NCBI RefSeq assembly: GCF_910592395.1
Contig: NC_088309.1
Span: 11,286,501-11,350,500 of the forward strand
Reading direction: 5' to 3'
DNA length: 64,000 nt
From: Lineus longissimus
Taxonomy: Eukaryota; Nemertea; Pilidiophora; Heteronemertea; Lineidae
Position 1 is the first letter of the stretch. Every line of letters starts with the position of its first letter. A program made the position numbers and the translations under genes. Below the pieces are notes generated by a model. That model saw only the letters and a list, made by a program, of their open reading frames with translations. It had not been told where the DNA came from and did no database searches. Of the stretch, positions 22,819-36,400 are shown piece after piece.

Positions 22819-23636
22819 GTGTTAAGGACAGAGATGGGCTAAACTGTATCAGGCTCAGGGCATAAAGACAGGCTTCAGTCTCGAGGACAGAGGACAGTTA
22901 TTTGGTCTTTGGTTGTGTTGAGGACAGAGACGGGCTAAACTGTATCAGGCTCAGGGCATGAAGACAGGCTTCCATCTAGTATCCAGTACAGAAGAATGTT
23001 CTCTGGTCCTTGGTTGTGTTGAGGACAGAGACTGGCTAAACTGTATCAGGTTCAGGGCATAAAGACATGCTTCCGTCTAGTCTCCAAAAAGGAAGAATGT
23101 TCTCTTCTCCTTGGTTATGTTCAGGACAGAGAAGGCCTAAACTGTATCAGCCTCAGGACATGAAGGCAGGCTTCTGTCTTGAGGATAGAAAACAGTTCTC
23201 TGGACCTTGGTTGTGTTGAGGACAGAGACGGGCTAAACTATCAGGCTCGGGGCATGAAAGCAGGCTTCCGTCTTGAGGATAGAAGACAGTTCTCTGGACC
23301 TTGGTTGTGTTGAGGACAGAGACGGGCTAAACTGTATTAGGCTTAGGGCATAAAGGCACGTTTCTGTCTTGAGGATAGAAGACAGTTCTCTGGACCTTGG
23401 TTGTGTTGAGGACAGAAACGGGCTGAACTGTATAAGGCTCAAGGCATGAAGACATGCTTCCGCCAAGTCTTCAATACAGAATAATGTTCTCCGGTCCTTG
23501 GTTGTGTTGTGGACAGTGACAGGCTTAATTGTATCAGGATCTGGGCATGAAGACAGGCTTCCGTCTCGAGGACAGAAGACAGTTCTCTGCTCCTTGGTTG
23601 AGTTGAGGACAGAGACGGGCTAAACTGTATCAGAAT
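22819..23636. repeat. ~96-bp minisatellite, right part
   Basis: Continues the array at 18,377-19,490 with the same unit. It ends near 23,636, where unique sequence follows. Confidence 0.9.
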
Positions 23637-24291
23637 GGGCATGTCAACCTGATTAAGTTTTACCAGGACAAAGATATTTGCTGTACATGTGATGTGTACT
23701 GCTTGCTTTAATAACACTGTTGCATGCCTGGTTGGGTTGATGAGGCCGAAACTGACCTCCTGAAACGCCAACGCGAACGCCGCCTATCTCGTTGTTCGAC
23801 ATCTTTATCTGAAGGTCGTACAATGGGATACGCGTTCAAGTTGGCGTTTCGGGGATTCTCATAATGTCCTTTTGCCCCCCCCCCCCCCCCCCCCCCCCCC
23901 CCACTATTGCCCCCCATTGAACGACAGGAAGCAATTTTCTTTCTTTGCTGACTGAAAACACATAAAGTATTATCAGTAGAATCATTGTTGATGCTAAAAC
24001 AAGAGCAGAGAAAAAGTAAGTACTACATTCATCCTAATTAGTGAAAAAGCGGGCTTTTCCAGGTGCCGCCGGATACGGAAATACCATAAATTCCCTCAAA
24101 CCAGTGTTTTCACAATTTTCCTGTAGATGGCGCAGGAACAAATACCCCAATCAAAAGACGCGTTACATCGGGCTTATGGCCTGCCTTGGCGAAGAAATTC
24201 TTTCGTTTTGGTCGAATTTGTACTTGTTTATCTTGAAAATTTGGGAAGATTGATGATCATTATTTAATCGAAGGTCAACATATCGGTCATC
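23637..24291. promoter_or_regulatory. SCAPER upstream region and probable 5' UTR
   Basis: Contains a ~27-bp poly-C tract (about 23,876-23,902). No TATA box. TAGATGGCGCAGG near 24,124-24,136 resembles both YY1-type (ATGGCG) and insect CTCF-type (AGATGGCGC) sites, of the kind common at TATA-less promoters. An in-frame TAA about 27 bp before the ATG shows that translation cannot begin further upstream in this exon. TSS position is not determined. Confidence 0.4.
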
Positions 24292-24436
24292 ATGAATGAC
24301 CCAAGGAAAAAGAGGACCAGTTCGTCGAATAAAAATCGCTCTGGAGGCTGGGATAACCCGTCTTCCCAAAATCATCCAGCAAATTCTCGGTCTGGTTGGC
24401 CAAGAAATTCCAATCAATCCAAGGCAATGAAGGCAT
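24292..24436 (+). CDS. SCAPER: SCAPER exon 1 with probable start codon
   Basis: Starts at ATG in ATCATGAATGAC with an in-frame stop 27 bp upstream. Reads [20 protein letters not shown] and onward, basic and Ser/Asn rich. The donor GTAATC at 24,437 leaves phase 1, which joins exon 2 only if the acceptor four bases inside exon 2 (ending AAAG, 26,272) is used. A GC donor at 24,433 in phase 0 is an alternative. The N-terminus is poorly conserved, so this exon is inferred. Confidence 0.5.
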
Positions 24437-27400
24437 GTAATCTGTCAAAAGTTCTATCTGCCCTGGCGTGTCTGTCCTCTTTGTTTTTCTGGGATATTCA
24501 GAATTTAGACTATTGTGTTGAGTCGGTCATTGCTTACACTGCACTGTAGTGTTGTTAGTGTTACTCTTTTTGCCAAATAACCGACCGTGCAAACATGAGT
24601 CACCTCACTCATGTCAGTGACTCCGTCCTCGGGCTCAACAACCCGCCAAACGAGTCAATGCTGTCGTCTCTTCTCTGACGCTTGACGCCTCTGACTCTAC
24701 TCTATCTACAACACTGTAGATTGTCTGACTTGCCTGAGCTGTTTTTTGAAGCTAATTGGTACTTTTGGTTTCCTTTTTCACAGCGAAGGGTAGGTTGTTT
24801 TCATGTGATTGGTTTTTTTTAATCCGAATATTCTTCAAGACTGAAGTGAAGAAAAAAAGAAAAATCACTAGGCCTGATCTGTCACATGTCCCGTCACATG
24901 CCACTGTATAATAATAACTCGGGGAACATGCCCACATGCACATGGGTCCAATTGAGGACAAGTTTTGCTGTGACAGCATGAAGTTTGTGGGTCATAACGA
25001 ACAGCCTCTCAAGATAAAACCATATCTCGGGGGTGGGGGGTCAACCATTCTGACTGTCTGAAAATCTCGTGCAATGACACTTTTCTGCCACACTTTGCAT
25101 CTGCAACCTATTTTTAAAACAAACATGCCCAAATGATTTAGTAAGAATGCATCTTGAGGCCAGGGTCATTACTCTTTCTAATCAAATGGTTAATATATTT
25201 TCTTGTGGTTTGCAAAATTGCCAATTTTCTCATACTGTCAGTGTCATTTCTGTGTGGTTTGATTTAGATTTAAAAGCTGTCTTCTATGTCTATGAGACGA
25301 GTTGTGGGAAAATAATTCTGGGCCACCCTGTAGAATATGTTCCAAGTTCAAGTGTGTACTTTTCTGTAAGACTCAGATAATTTTAAAGTGAATGCAGAGA
25401 ATACAAATATGGTATCTACAGTGGAACCTCCCTTAGCGGACACCTCTCTATTAAGGAGACTAGTTTTGGTCCCAAATTGGTAGTTTCTATTCAATTTGAC
25501 CTCTCTACTCAGGACACCTCTCTAGTATTAAGGACAGCACTTGCCAGTCCCGGAGGTATCCTTAATAGAGAGGTTCTACTGTACATGTACATGCACCAAA
25601 CCTTGAAAATAAATTTCTGAAATGAAATGAGTGGCTTTTTAAATCCACCTCATTTTTGAATGATCGATATAAAAAGTGATTTATATAAGTCGTACTTCCA
25701 CCTATCAAATCCCCGTGTCTTTTGCGCTCACACCTATGAATTGCCGTGTCTAAATAGACCCGTGTGTCAAATCCCCGTGTCTATTAGCCCCATCAAGCTC
25801 GATGGGGCTAATCGGGGGCTAATTTAGACCCGTGTTCAACACAGGTTTTTTGATAGGTGGAATCTGAATAGACACGGCAATTGCAAGTTCCAAGATCCGG
25901 CGACAGATGGCGCGGTGTACTTGCCTCGGTATTGAACATGCAAAATTCCCCTCCAACGGGAAAGAAACACAGGAGTGCTCCCTACCTACAGCGCACCTGT
26001 CGCCGGGGCTATTAACCATTATCTAACACCACTGTTAGGTGTAAGTGCGCCCCGGGTTTTTTGACACACAGCAAAGACACGGGTCTTGAAAAAACACGGG
26101 GTTTTATGATAGGTGGAACTACGACTATGGACAGTATTCTTGATTCTATTAAATAAAAGCTTCAAGTATAAAAGAGTTTGCTTTGTTATGATTGGTCTGC
26201 TTATTCATTCGTAATGGTTTTGCAACAAAAACACATGTCTAAATCTAATTCTTATGTGGCATTTCCAGAAAGGGTCGAACAGCGACTCGAACACTGGTGC
26301 CATGGCCATTGAACGATCCAGTGAGCCTGTTGATGATACTAAGACGTTTGAAGAGAAGGTAACGGTTTGTTGCTCAATAGTCAATCATCATGCCATGGTA
26401 CTGGTAACCTCATGAACACCAATCATCTATTAACAATATCATAATAACCATACAATGTAAACCTCCCATGTAAAAAGACCCACATTTCTGGTTTGTAAGA
26501 CTTGTCACTTCGTTTTTATACCGTGAGCGTGGTGTTTGCTCTGCATGTCGTTTTGTTCATTGAATCATTGTAAAAAATCATATGCACTAACTTACCACTG
26601 CTAGAATTCACTTCGGAAAGAAAGGCCAACTGTAAGTGTAGAGGGTATTCAGCTATTCACAAAATTCATGTGCACTGACTTCCTACCACTGGCACTGCTA
26701 GAATTCAGTTTGGAAAGGAAGGCTTACTGTAAAGGGTATTCAGCTATTCACAAAATTCATGTGCACTGACTTACCACTGCTAGAATTCACTTTGGAAAGG
26801 AATGCCAACTGTAAAGGGTATTCAGCTATTTACAAAATTTATGTGCACTGACTTTACCACTGCTAGAATTCACTTTGGAAAGGAAGGCCAACTGTAAAGG
26901 GTTTTCAGCTATTCAAAAAATTCATGTGCACTGACTTACCACTGGCACTGCTAGGATTCACTTTTGAAAGGAAGGCCAACTGTAAGGGGTATTCAGCTAT
27001 TCACAAAATTTATGTGCACTGACTTACCACTGGCACTGCTAGAATTCACTTTTGAAAGGAAGGCCAACTGTAAGGGGTATTCAGCTATTCACAAAATTTA
27101 TGTGCACTGACTTACCACTGCTAGAATTCACTTTGGACGGCAAGGCCAACAAGGCAGCATGTATAAAGGTGATCTTTTCACAAAGTTGATCATATGCACT
27201 GACTTTATACCGCTGCTTGAATTGAATTCATTTTGGAAAAAGGCCATTTGTGGAAAGGGTATCTATCTATTCACAAAGAACAAATCCTGAAGCTTTCCTG
27301 ATCTACATCTTATTCCTGAGCTTCAGGCTCTTTCACTTACTGGTTTTATGCAGGCGAGGGGAGGAGCATGCAACTGACATTGGCATGCAGGGGCATGACG

Positions 27401-30400
27401 GATGTTGTTCTTATGCTGGTACAGTGGTAGTTGTTAGCAATGGAAAAATGTAGATTTGGATTCTTGTACTTTTAAAGATTGGTCATCATACGAGTCTGGG
27501 CTTGTTTTAAGGTTACAGACTAACATGACTTTAAAGTGCATCACTATGCTACTTTGAGTCTTTGTCATCATCTTAGTCTTTGTCTGCTGAGGGCATGAGG
27601 CCACATGAATTGGATACCATGGGGCAGCGGTAGCGCAGTGGAAGATAGTCGGCCTCATGATCAGGAGGTCGTGGGTTCGACTCCCGGCCGAGTCACTGCT
27701 TAGTTCCTCGACGGGGCGAGTTCAAGTGAGCACCTTCTGGTTGCTCCTTGAAACCCCTGATTGATTTCTGCGGAGACCGGGGTAATAATATGATATCCCA
27801 AAGCGCTTTGAGCGAGAACTATAGTGTCACGGAATTGCGCTATATAAAAGACTCATTATTATACCATAACCAATGGCCTTAACTTCATAGTCATTCACCA
27901 AGTTGCTCATATCCAATACCCACTAACTAAATACCCATCATTGACACCAGAAATGCTTTTAATGACACTGTTTTGTTATAGGTGCATATTGGGAATCATG
28001 CTTGCTTTAGGGAGCTTACTTTGTTTCAAATTAGCCTTTGAATATTTTAAAACTAACTCTGGTAACTAGTGTTTCAGTTAGAAATCTGAAAAAGACTCGA
28101 ACACTAGGCCTACTTTTGTGTGTTACCAATTTTGGCATTGTGGCATGGGTGACCGTTTAGCAATTGCAGATGCCAGAAGTTTATGACTTTGATATAGAGT
28201 TCTACAAAGACCTATACTAGAATAAACATCATAATTTGTTGATTTGTGATGATAAATGCTCATTTATACATCGTAAAAAAAAAAAACGTTGTCAGTGAGA
28301 GTCATGCTATGTCATGAAGAAGAATATATAACTGAAGTAATTTAAAAACGCAAGAAGTTTGGAAACTCTATATGGGTTACAGTACATGGAAACTAGGCTG
28401 ACTAGCTTGACTGCAAGTACAACCTGATAGTAACAGTAACACTGTGACTTCTTGTTGATAAATTGTCTTCAGTTATTTGTTGTCTTCTCTTTATTCTGCT
28501 CTCACTATTCATTTTGAGACTCAAAATTCTGCAGGTCCTCTGAGATACAGTCCCAGTCACAATTGACATAAACTCTGCTTGGCGTACGCTGTGCACAACC
28601 TATGCTCTGTAGCCGCGTAAGCTGTGTACAGCTTACACCCTGGTGCGTGCTTATCACCAGTAAGGTTTATACTTGAAACAGACGGCACACTTCTGTGCGA
28701 AAAGCTCACACAAAGCTTCTGTAATCTGTAAGATCAAGTATACGTAGACTGTAGACAAAACATTCGTGCAGCCTGTACCTACGTGCAGGATTGTGCATCC
28801 TGTGTAGGTTGCTTGAAAGTGTGTATTAAATTACAACATATGCGAATTTAGGGATGTCAGTTGTGATTGAGACTGTATCAAATTTATATTGGGATAACGT
28901 TTAATGGTAATAAGGTAAAAAGCCAGCTTAATGTCTATTCTAAGACTTGAATATTTCTTCTCTTTGTAGCCAAATTATCAGAGAACCACCAGTCACGATC
29001 GAGTGCGTAAGATAGTTCAGGAGGAGGGACGAGCAGCCAGGAACCTGATAGCTTATAACGTCCCAGTAGAAGATGAAGAAAACTTGCAGTTTGCCTTTGA
29101 GCAGGGTGCTCAACGATGTAAGGAAAGTTCTTACCGAGAGGAGTAATCATCAACGTGATCACACTGTCACTTTCTGCAGAAGGAATTTCAATTAGTTTCT
29201 TGCTTGTTCAGTGTGTCCTGGAAAATCCGGGGATGATGTTTTATACCGCGTTCCCTGCACACAAAATGTAAAAAGTGAACATTTGGTGACAGAGGTTATC
29301 GAACACTAACTCCTGATTTTCTCACGAATTGTTTCTTTTTATAAGCTTGTAATTATATAAAAAGCAGAGCTGTATTAAATACGTATTTGGCAGTTTTCAA
29401 TGCATTGTTTGATTCAGTTGTAAGTCAAAATGGCAGGAACCAATTATATAGAAACTGAAAATCTATTAAATCGAAATCTCGCTATCAATCAATTTCACCA
29501 GAAGCCTGTGCTCAAAGACCAAAAATATTATGTGACTTTTTAAATTCCTTACGATGCTAGCTGCCAGATCTTAAAAGAAAAATCTATTTGTCGTTTTCAG
29601 TCAAAAGCCAGTACTTGAGGAAGTCTGGTGGAAAAGCCCTGTCGTTAGACCGAGCCACCCAGAGAACATCTGCACGCGGCTCCATGAAGCTCAGGGAATC
29701 ATCCTCTCCTGTCAAGAGACAGTTCAGCGAGATCGAAAGGAACACGCCCAGACGATCAAGCACCGGAACCAGCTCTAAGAAGCCCGATCTCCGCGCCAGA
29801 TATTGGGCGTTTTTGTTCGATAATCTTCAGAGGGCGGTAGACGAGATTTATAAGACTTGTGAGGCTGATGAGAGTGAGGTGGAATGTAAGGTGGGTCCGT
29901 CGCTCCATTGCTTGTAGAAAATTTGAGATCCAGTGCAAGCTCTGCCATGGCCTACATGGTGCACTTACTGATAGCCTGACCTGGCAGAACTCCTCTGATT
30001 CTTAGATTGACAATTTACTTGCAGTGACATGACATGTATCTAACACTCCAGGACCAGTCGCATAGATATTAGGTCATATTGGTGCACACTTCCAGTCCCA
30101 CTTCCTCTTTTGAGTCTTCTTTTGAATTCTTATTGTTAAAAAGTAGGTTGTGGACTACCCAGGAGAGCTGAGTGGAAATGATGTGTCACGTCCTGCACTA
30201 GGGACAAGTTGGATGCTGCCTGTGGTGGATTCTCATCATATAACCAGTGGTTTTTAATACACTCCGCTCCTTGTTGTCCAGTTGTTTTCCTGACCACGTT
30301 CACTATTAAAGAGAATGGGAAATCACTATGTTAACTTGTGGTGTAAAACACGGAAAGGGAATCACCTCAAAACAGGAGTGGGAGTCAAGATAGACCACGT

Positions 30401-33400
30401 CCTCTATATTTCATGTATGTTTCACTGCTTGGTAGATGAAGACATTTTGATGTGGTTGCTTTCCCGATTGCCAAATGCGTTATCATTGTTCAGCATTCAT
30501 TTTCTTCCAGGAGGTAATAATGATGCTTGAACAATGCACAAAAGACTTCAAATCGTTGATTGAAAGACTGAAAGTCATAAAAGCGTTTGAGACCGCTGAC
30601 GATGATAACAAGTAAGTAATACATGTAATTGGTGTACAATATAGTGCAGGTAGACAATGCTTTGAAACTGTTAGGAAGTCTTGTCCACATTGATTGAGCA
30701 TAACTTTTCCACAATGGTGAATGTTGGTACTCATAAAATGAGAGGCAGCATCACTTATCCTGCTTAATACCAAGTATCTCTAATCTATAGTTGATAGTAC
30801 CATATGCCATGTCGTTATATTTTCTTAATAGTTGCATTGGTGATGTCTATTGTTGGATCCTCGTGATCTAATGTCGAAAGAGAGTGGCTTTGCATGAGAA
30901 CTAAGTCTGTATCCCTAGCTGAAACTTTGCTCCTATCTTTATGGTTAGACGCAATAAACACTCATTTATACTTGCATCCTCCTCATTCTAAATCAGACGA
31001 GGAGAGATTTCAGTGTGAAGTGATGAGGTGTTGATGGTCTACCCATTGACCCAAGTTGATTGTGCAGGAAAAGTTATTCAACTGTCCTTCCCTTGTTTTC
31101 AGGCCAACTTCCCTCGCCTGGGAAGTGAGGAAGACTTCCCCTGGTAAGATGATGCCACCCCCGTCAATGGATAGGAAGGCGATAGTCGGCACGGCACAGC
31201 GAGTTCTTCACTTTGGTACGACTCCCCAACAGACACCAGCATCTACAAACTTGGTAAAAGAGTAAGTAAATGTTTTATTTGATGGTGAATTTATAGGTAT
31301 GGGATCCATTAAAAATGAAAGAGGTTTGCTGTTAGGACTTCGGTAGTGGTGGGTCATGAAGAAATGCAGTAGTAATACAGAGTGCCGCAGTTCAGTTATC
31401 ATCAGTAGGTACTAAAACCCAACGCTTATTCTGTGGCCTATTATACATATAGCTGGACTTGGGTAGTAGCTCTGAACTCCTTTCGTTGCTACTGGGTTAT
31501 GTCCAGCGACATGAATTGCTTGCATGATATCTCAGCACAGCTTTTGGATCAAATGCATGATAAAGGCTGATGCTCTTACTTAAAAAATGTGTGTGCATTT
31601 ACACTTGGCCATTCTGCACAAAGCAAGGTAAAAGCCTTGAGTCTTTTAATACTCATTTCATCCAATCCTTTCTGTGCTACAATCCTGCAGCATACAACTA
31701 TCACTGCCACTAAGTTTAGTGTGTCTTGTTGTTTATTTTAAGCGTGCGGCAGACTAGCCATTTTATCGCAGAGACATCCAATATTTACCGCTGTGATAAG
31801 TGATAAAAAACGTTGGTCTGCAAGTGAAATTGCTTTTTGCAGAGCGCGTGATAAAGTCAATCTGGTTAAATATCAATGTTATCGCACATTGCAGCGATGG
31901 CTTGTTGCAAATATATGTCGCATACAGTCTGCAATAAAAATCACCAGTCTGCGCTGCACTTTAGAAATACCTTCCATTGTTCTAAATGTTCTGTTTGCCT
32001 TTGCAGTGCTGGCACCCAGATCAAACCCAGTGCACCATCACTGGCCCCTCTCATCACCTCTCCGCCTGGTAACAGCTGGGCCGATAAAGTCAAAGGCATC
32101 AAGTCGCCGCCGCCAGTCGCCGCACCACAGGCGGTGGTCCATTCGAAATGCGTCACTGTGGAAGAATTAGAGGAAAAGATGCTAGAGGAAGAGGTCAAGG
32201 AACCAAAGAAAACCGTATCTGAACCAAAGATGGCGTTGTCCAGTAGTGACGGTGAGTGTTACTGTTAACCTGTCACTGTTTAATTGCTTTGGGATTTCAT
32301 ATTCAACAAGGGTCAGGGGCCATCAAGGCTTACATTATATAGTTGGGAGTCTGAAAACTGTCAAACTTTTAAAGATATGAACTCAGACACTCGATTTACT
32401 GAAGTTAGGAGTATTTGCAAAAATTATTTATAATCAAAATTTAGTTTACCAACTTAATTTTGACTCTTGAGTCTGAATTCAGACTCTCAGAGTGTCAAAT
32501 GTTGGAAACAATTCCGAATTAAGACTCATCTCAAACTGATATAGGAAATTCTAATGATTTTGTTTCATGTATTTTCAGAAGATACGGATGGGTGGGAAAC
32601 GGTCCACAGAAGTAACAAGAATAAGAACAGAAACTCTCCCGCGCAGAAAACTAGTTCAATAAAGTTCAAATCATGCGAAAATCTTAGTAAAACTGGCACG
32701 GCGCGGCAACAGTCCGTACCATGTCCTAAACCAAATGGCCGACCGGGTCTGCAACATAAAAGTACTTCAGAATCAAACTTGGCTATAAAATTGGCAAGGA
32801 ATTCACCCCCTGTTGAATCTAATCAAACGAAAAGGTTTTCTAATCGGTCTCCGGTTCAGGGTGGCAGGCCAAGGACTATTAGTAGAGATAGCGAAAAGGA
32901 AAATAAACCACGTGAGGATGCCACTCGAACTGTGTCTGTTGAAGTAGTCGCACAATCGGCACCGATTGTGAATAATATTAAAAAAGACATTGTGAGTAAT
33001 GGCATTAATAGTATGGAAGAGAAAAGATCTGATACACATGATGAAAAAGTTGAGAAAAATACGAAAAGTGATGCGCTAAAAATTCTTCCAAAGGATGCGG
33101 TTGTTAAAATGGATTATCCTGCAGCTACGAAGCAGACTGTGATACTTTCTGACGAGTTTGGAATTCAGATGAACGAGGCTTTGAAGTCAAGAGGAACGCG
33201 CAGTCTCGAATTGGATACGGATGGGGAAGATAATGACGACGATGATGACGAAGATAACGCTATTCCTACTGAACTTGATGAGGTAATGATCACCCTGGAG
33301 AATCAATTCTTCCAACTTTGGGAAAGCAGAAAATGTTTCAGTTTCGTTGGCAAAACTATATTGTTGGAGTCTTCCAACAAAATAATATAGTGTTCATCTG

Positions 33401-36400
33401 GTGATAAGGTTCTTCAAAAATGATTTGAATCACACATAGAGAGAAAGGCACCACCTTTCTGCATAGTTACGAATCACCCAATAACATTTAGCTGTGAATG
33501 TTCTGGTTCACGCTGGGGTCCTACTTTCATATCTTAAAGGGGGACTATAGGCAGGAGCAGAGGGGCTAATTTCGCCATCTTCAGGTGACTTGTATACACA
33601 GTAAGGGCCCTGGGTCATGTCAGATTCAGCACTTAATATATTCCTCATACAAGTGTCAATCATTTCGACGTACTGTGAGATGGGAGAGACCCCTATTGGC
33701 AACTTTGTGTAACTTCATCTTGCCTGTCTAGCTGCTGCCTATATTGTCCCTTTAAGTTCTGTATGCATAACCTGGTTCCCGCCACCTTTTGAGTTATTCC
33801 AGTCGGGGATGAATGCGGAAGACCTATTGAATGATGAGCTGGAGGAAGAGTGGGAGAGAGCGTTGCAATCGGCCATGCTCGAAGAGGAAACATATCCTAG
33901 TTTCTTGTCTAAAACATTTTCCTCTCGCTACCTTTTCAGTTATTCAAGTCGGTAATGAATGCAGAACACCTATTGAATGATGAGCTACATGTAGAGGAAG
34001 AGCAGGAGAGAGCATTGCAGTCGGCCATGCATGAGGAGGAAACCTATCTTAAGGCAATCGAACGAGAGGAGAAAGAAGAGATCATTGTGGAAACAGAGAC
34101 AGAGACTGAGACTGAGAGTGAACTAGGGGTAAGTACAGTGGAACCTCCCTTTATTAGCGGACTCCTCTCTATTAAGGACAACCTCTCGATTAAGGACACT
34201 AATTTTGGTCCCAATTTGGTTGTTTCCATTCAATTTGACCTCTCTAATCAGGACACCTCTCCATTAAGGACAGCACTTATCAGTCCCAAGGGTGTCCTTA
34301 ATAAAGAGGTTCTACTGTATTTGATTATATTACTCTATTCGGTATTAGGATATCTAATAACCTCTTGCATTTTTGCGAGGGGTGTTGAGCCCTCTTTAGG
34401 CTGCTGTCCACCTATGTTAGATCTTTAACTTACCCTGGCATAGTCACTCAAATTTAAGGGACCACGGCTTTTAGTCCCATCCGACAGACTCACGTTAGTT
34501 CATCTCATGATGTCTCAAATTCGTGAAGAGCCCGATTGCGTGGTAGCCAGCAGTGCTAATCATGAGGCTGTTAGGCCCCTTGATGAAGTTTTCAATAGTT
34601 ATCTGAGAATTTGGTCATTGATGTCCTAAAGCAGTTGCATAGCTTCTGCTTGATACTCATTCAATGAAGGAGGCTAAAATGAGTCAGTGGGTGGATATTA
34701 ACCCCAGTATTATTCAAAGTACAAGTGATACGCATGCCTTCTAAGTACAGAAGAAGACGTGGTACATGTATTGTAACTTTGATTTGCTGATCAGCAATAC
34801 GTGTATGAACTTGCCCAAACTCATACTTTCCATCCTGCCATAGCTTGACAAATGAAATGGTTTTCAGTTTCTGTGCACATTCTTGCATGCAGATTCTAAC
34901 TTTTTATTCTGCCTTTCTTTCAGAATACGATGAGTTCTGTGGATTTCAAAAAGAAGAATGTCCAGCTGGATTGGGATTCTATGCTTGCTCAATATGATGG
35001 TAAGAAATAAGTTGCAACCTGTGTGTATACTATTAGATGACGTTCAAATGACATCATCATCACCACATTGGAATTTTGGATGGCAAACATCATCATCATC
35101 ATCATCATCATTATTAGTTGACAGTGCAGCAGGCTGCCACAAGCTTCATCCTGCTGACCCTGTCCTGTGCCAGGTCCTCAGTGTGGTGTGGTGCCTAAAA
35201 AGATGGGAATTTTTTTTTAGAGTTTTGCTGTAAATGAATTGTTGACCCTTGAATTTAGGAAGTTTAGTTCCCTGAAAGCAGTGCCAGTTTATCTAGAAGT
35301 ACAATTCTAGGTTCTCCACGGAATAGAACTTGGGCCTGTTGCGTGGCAGCTAGTAGTGTTGATAACTAGGCTATGGGGCTAATTTCTGAAATACATTCAA
35401 TTTGACCTCTCTAATCAGGACACCTCTCTATTAAGGACAGTACTCGCCAGTCCTGAGGTGTCCTTAATAGAGAGATTCTACTGTATAACTATTTGTCCAA
35501 CTACTGCATTTTCTGTTAGCAATCCCCCCCCCCCAAAAAAAATCAGTGTATCAATTTTAGCTCACCTCTTAGCAGAGGTGAGCTTATCCCATACCGTGGC
35601 GTCCGTCGTCCGTCGTCGTCGTCGTCGTCCGTCGTCCGTTAGCAGGGCACGTTTCGTAACTGTTAGAGCTATTGAGTTGAAACTTGGTACACATGTACCC
35701 TTATGTAATGACACCTTGGAGACCAAGTTTCGGTCCGATTCGTTTCATGGTTTGGCCACCAGGGGGCCAAACGTTAAAAGTGAAAATATGCAATATCTCC
35801 CTTAATAGTAGTCGGGAAATTTTGAAAAAAATATGGTAGGTACTTCTAGCAAAGGTGCATCATATATCCTCCGGGTTTTTGATTTGACCTCCTTTTCAAG
35901 GTCACAGAGGTCAAATGGTGTAAATTGGCCGTTAGGATGTAACGATGGCACGTTTCTAAACTGCAATGACTATTGATACCAAATTTGGTACACATTTACC
36001 CCTTAGTCAGGTGATCTCAGGGACCGAAGTTTGGTCCAATATGATTCACCACTTGACCACCAGGGGGCAAAAATCCAAAAACCTTAAAAATGTGATTATT
36101 CCTTAACTTCTTGCCCGATTGCCACCAATTTGATATCATGGGTACATCTAACCACCAGACAGTATATGTCACACAGGTTTTTAATTTGACCTCTTGTCAA
36201 GGTCACAGAGGTCAAATGGCGTAAATTCGCCGTCAGGCCGTAACTATGGCACGTTTCTTAACTGCAATGACTATTGATCACAAATTAAGTACACATATAC
36301 CCCTTGGTCAGGTGATCTCAGGTACTGAAGTTTGGTGCGATCTGATTTGCCGTTTGGCCTCCAGGGAGGGGGCCAAATCCTAAATTCTTCAAAATGCCAT

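Larger units (their letters stand above)
24437..26268 (+). other. SCAPER intron 1
   Basis: Holds one pogo-like MITE (25,419-25,581) and one longer MITE (25,688-26,126). The remainder shows no gene or recognised repeat. Confidence 0.5.
26359..28969 (+). other. SCAPER intron 2
   Basis: Contains the ~90-bp tandem array, a tRNA-derived SINE and a 333-bp MITE, each listed separately. The rest is unique sequence without visible genes. Confidence 0.5.

Noticed and set aside
27621-27695. Functional tRNA-Met gene
   Set aside because: A and B boxes are present but the sequence continues into a SINE body and tail, is repeated at 38,157, and the stems are imperfect.
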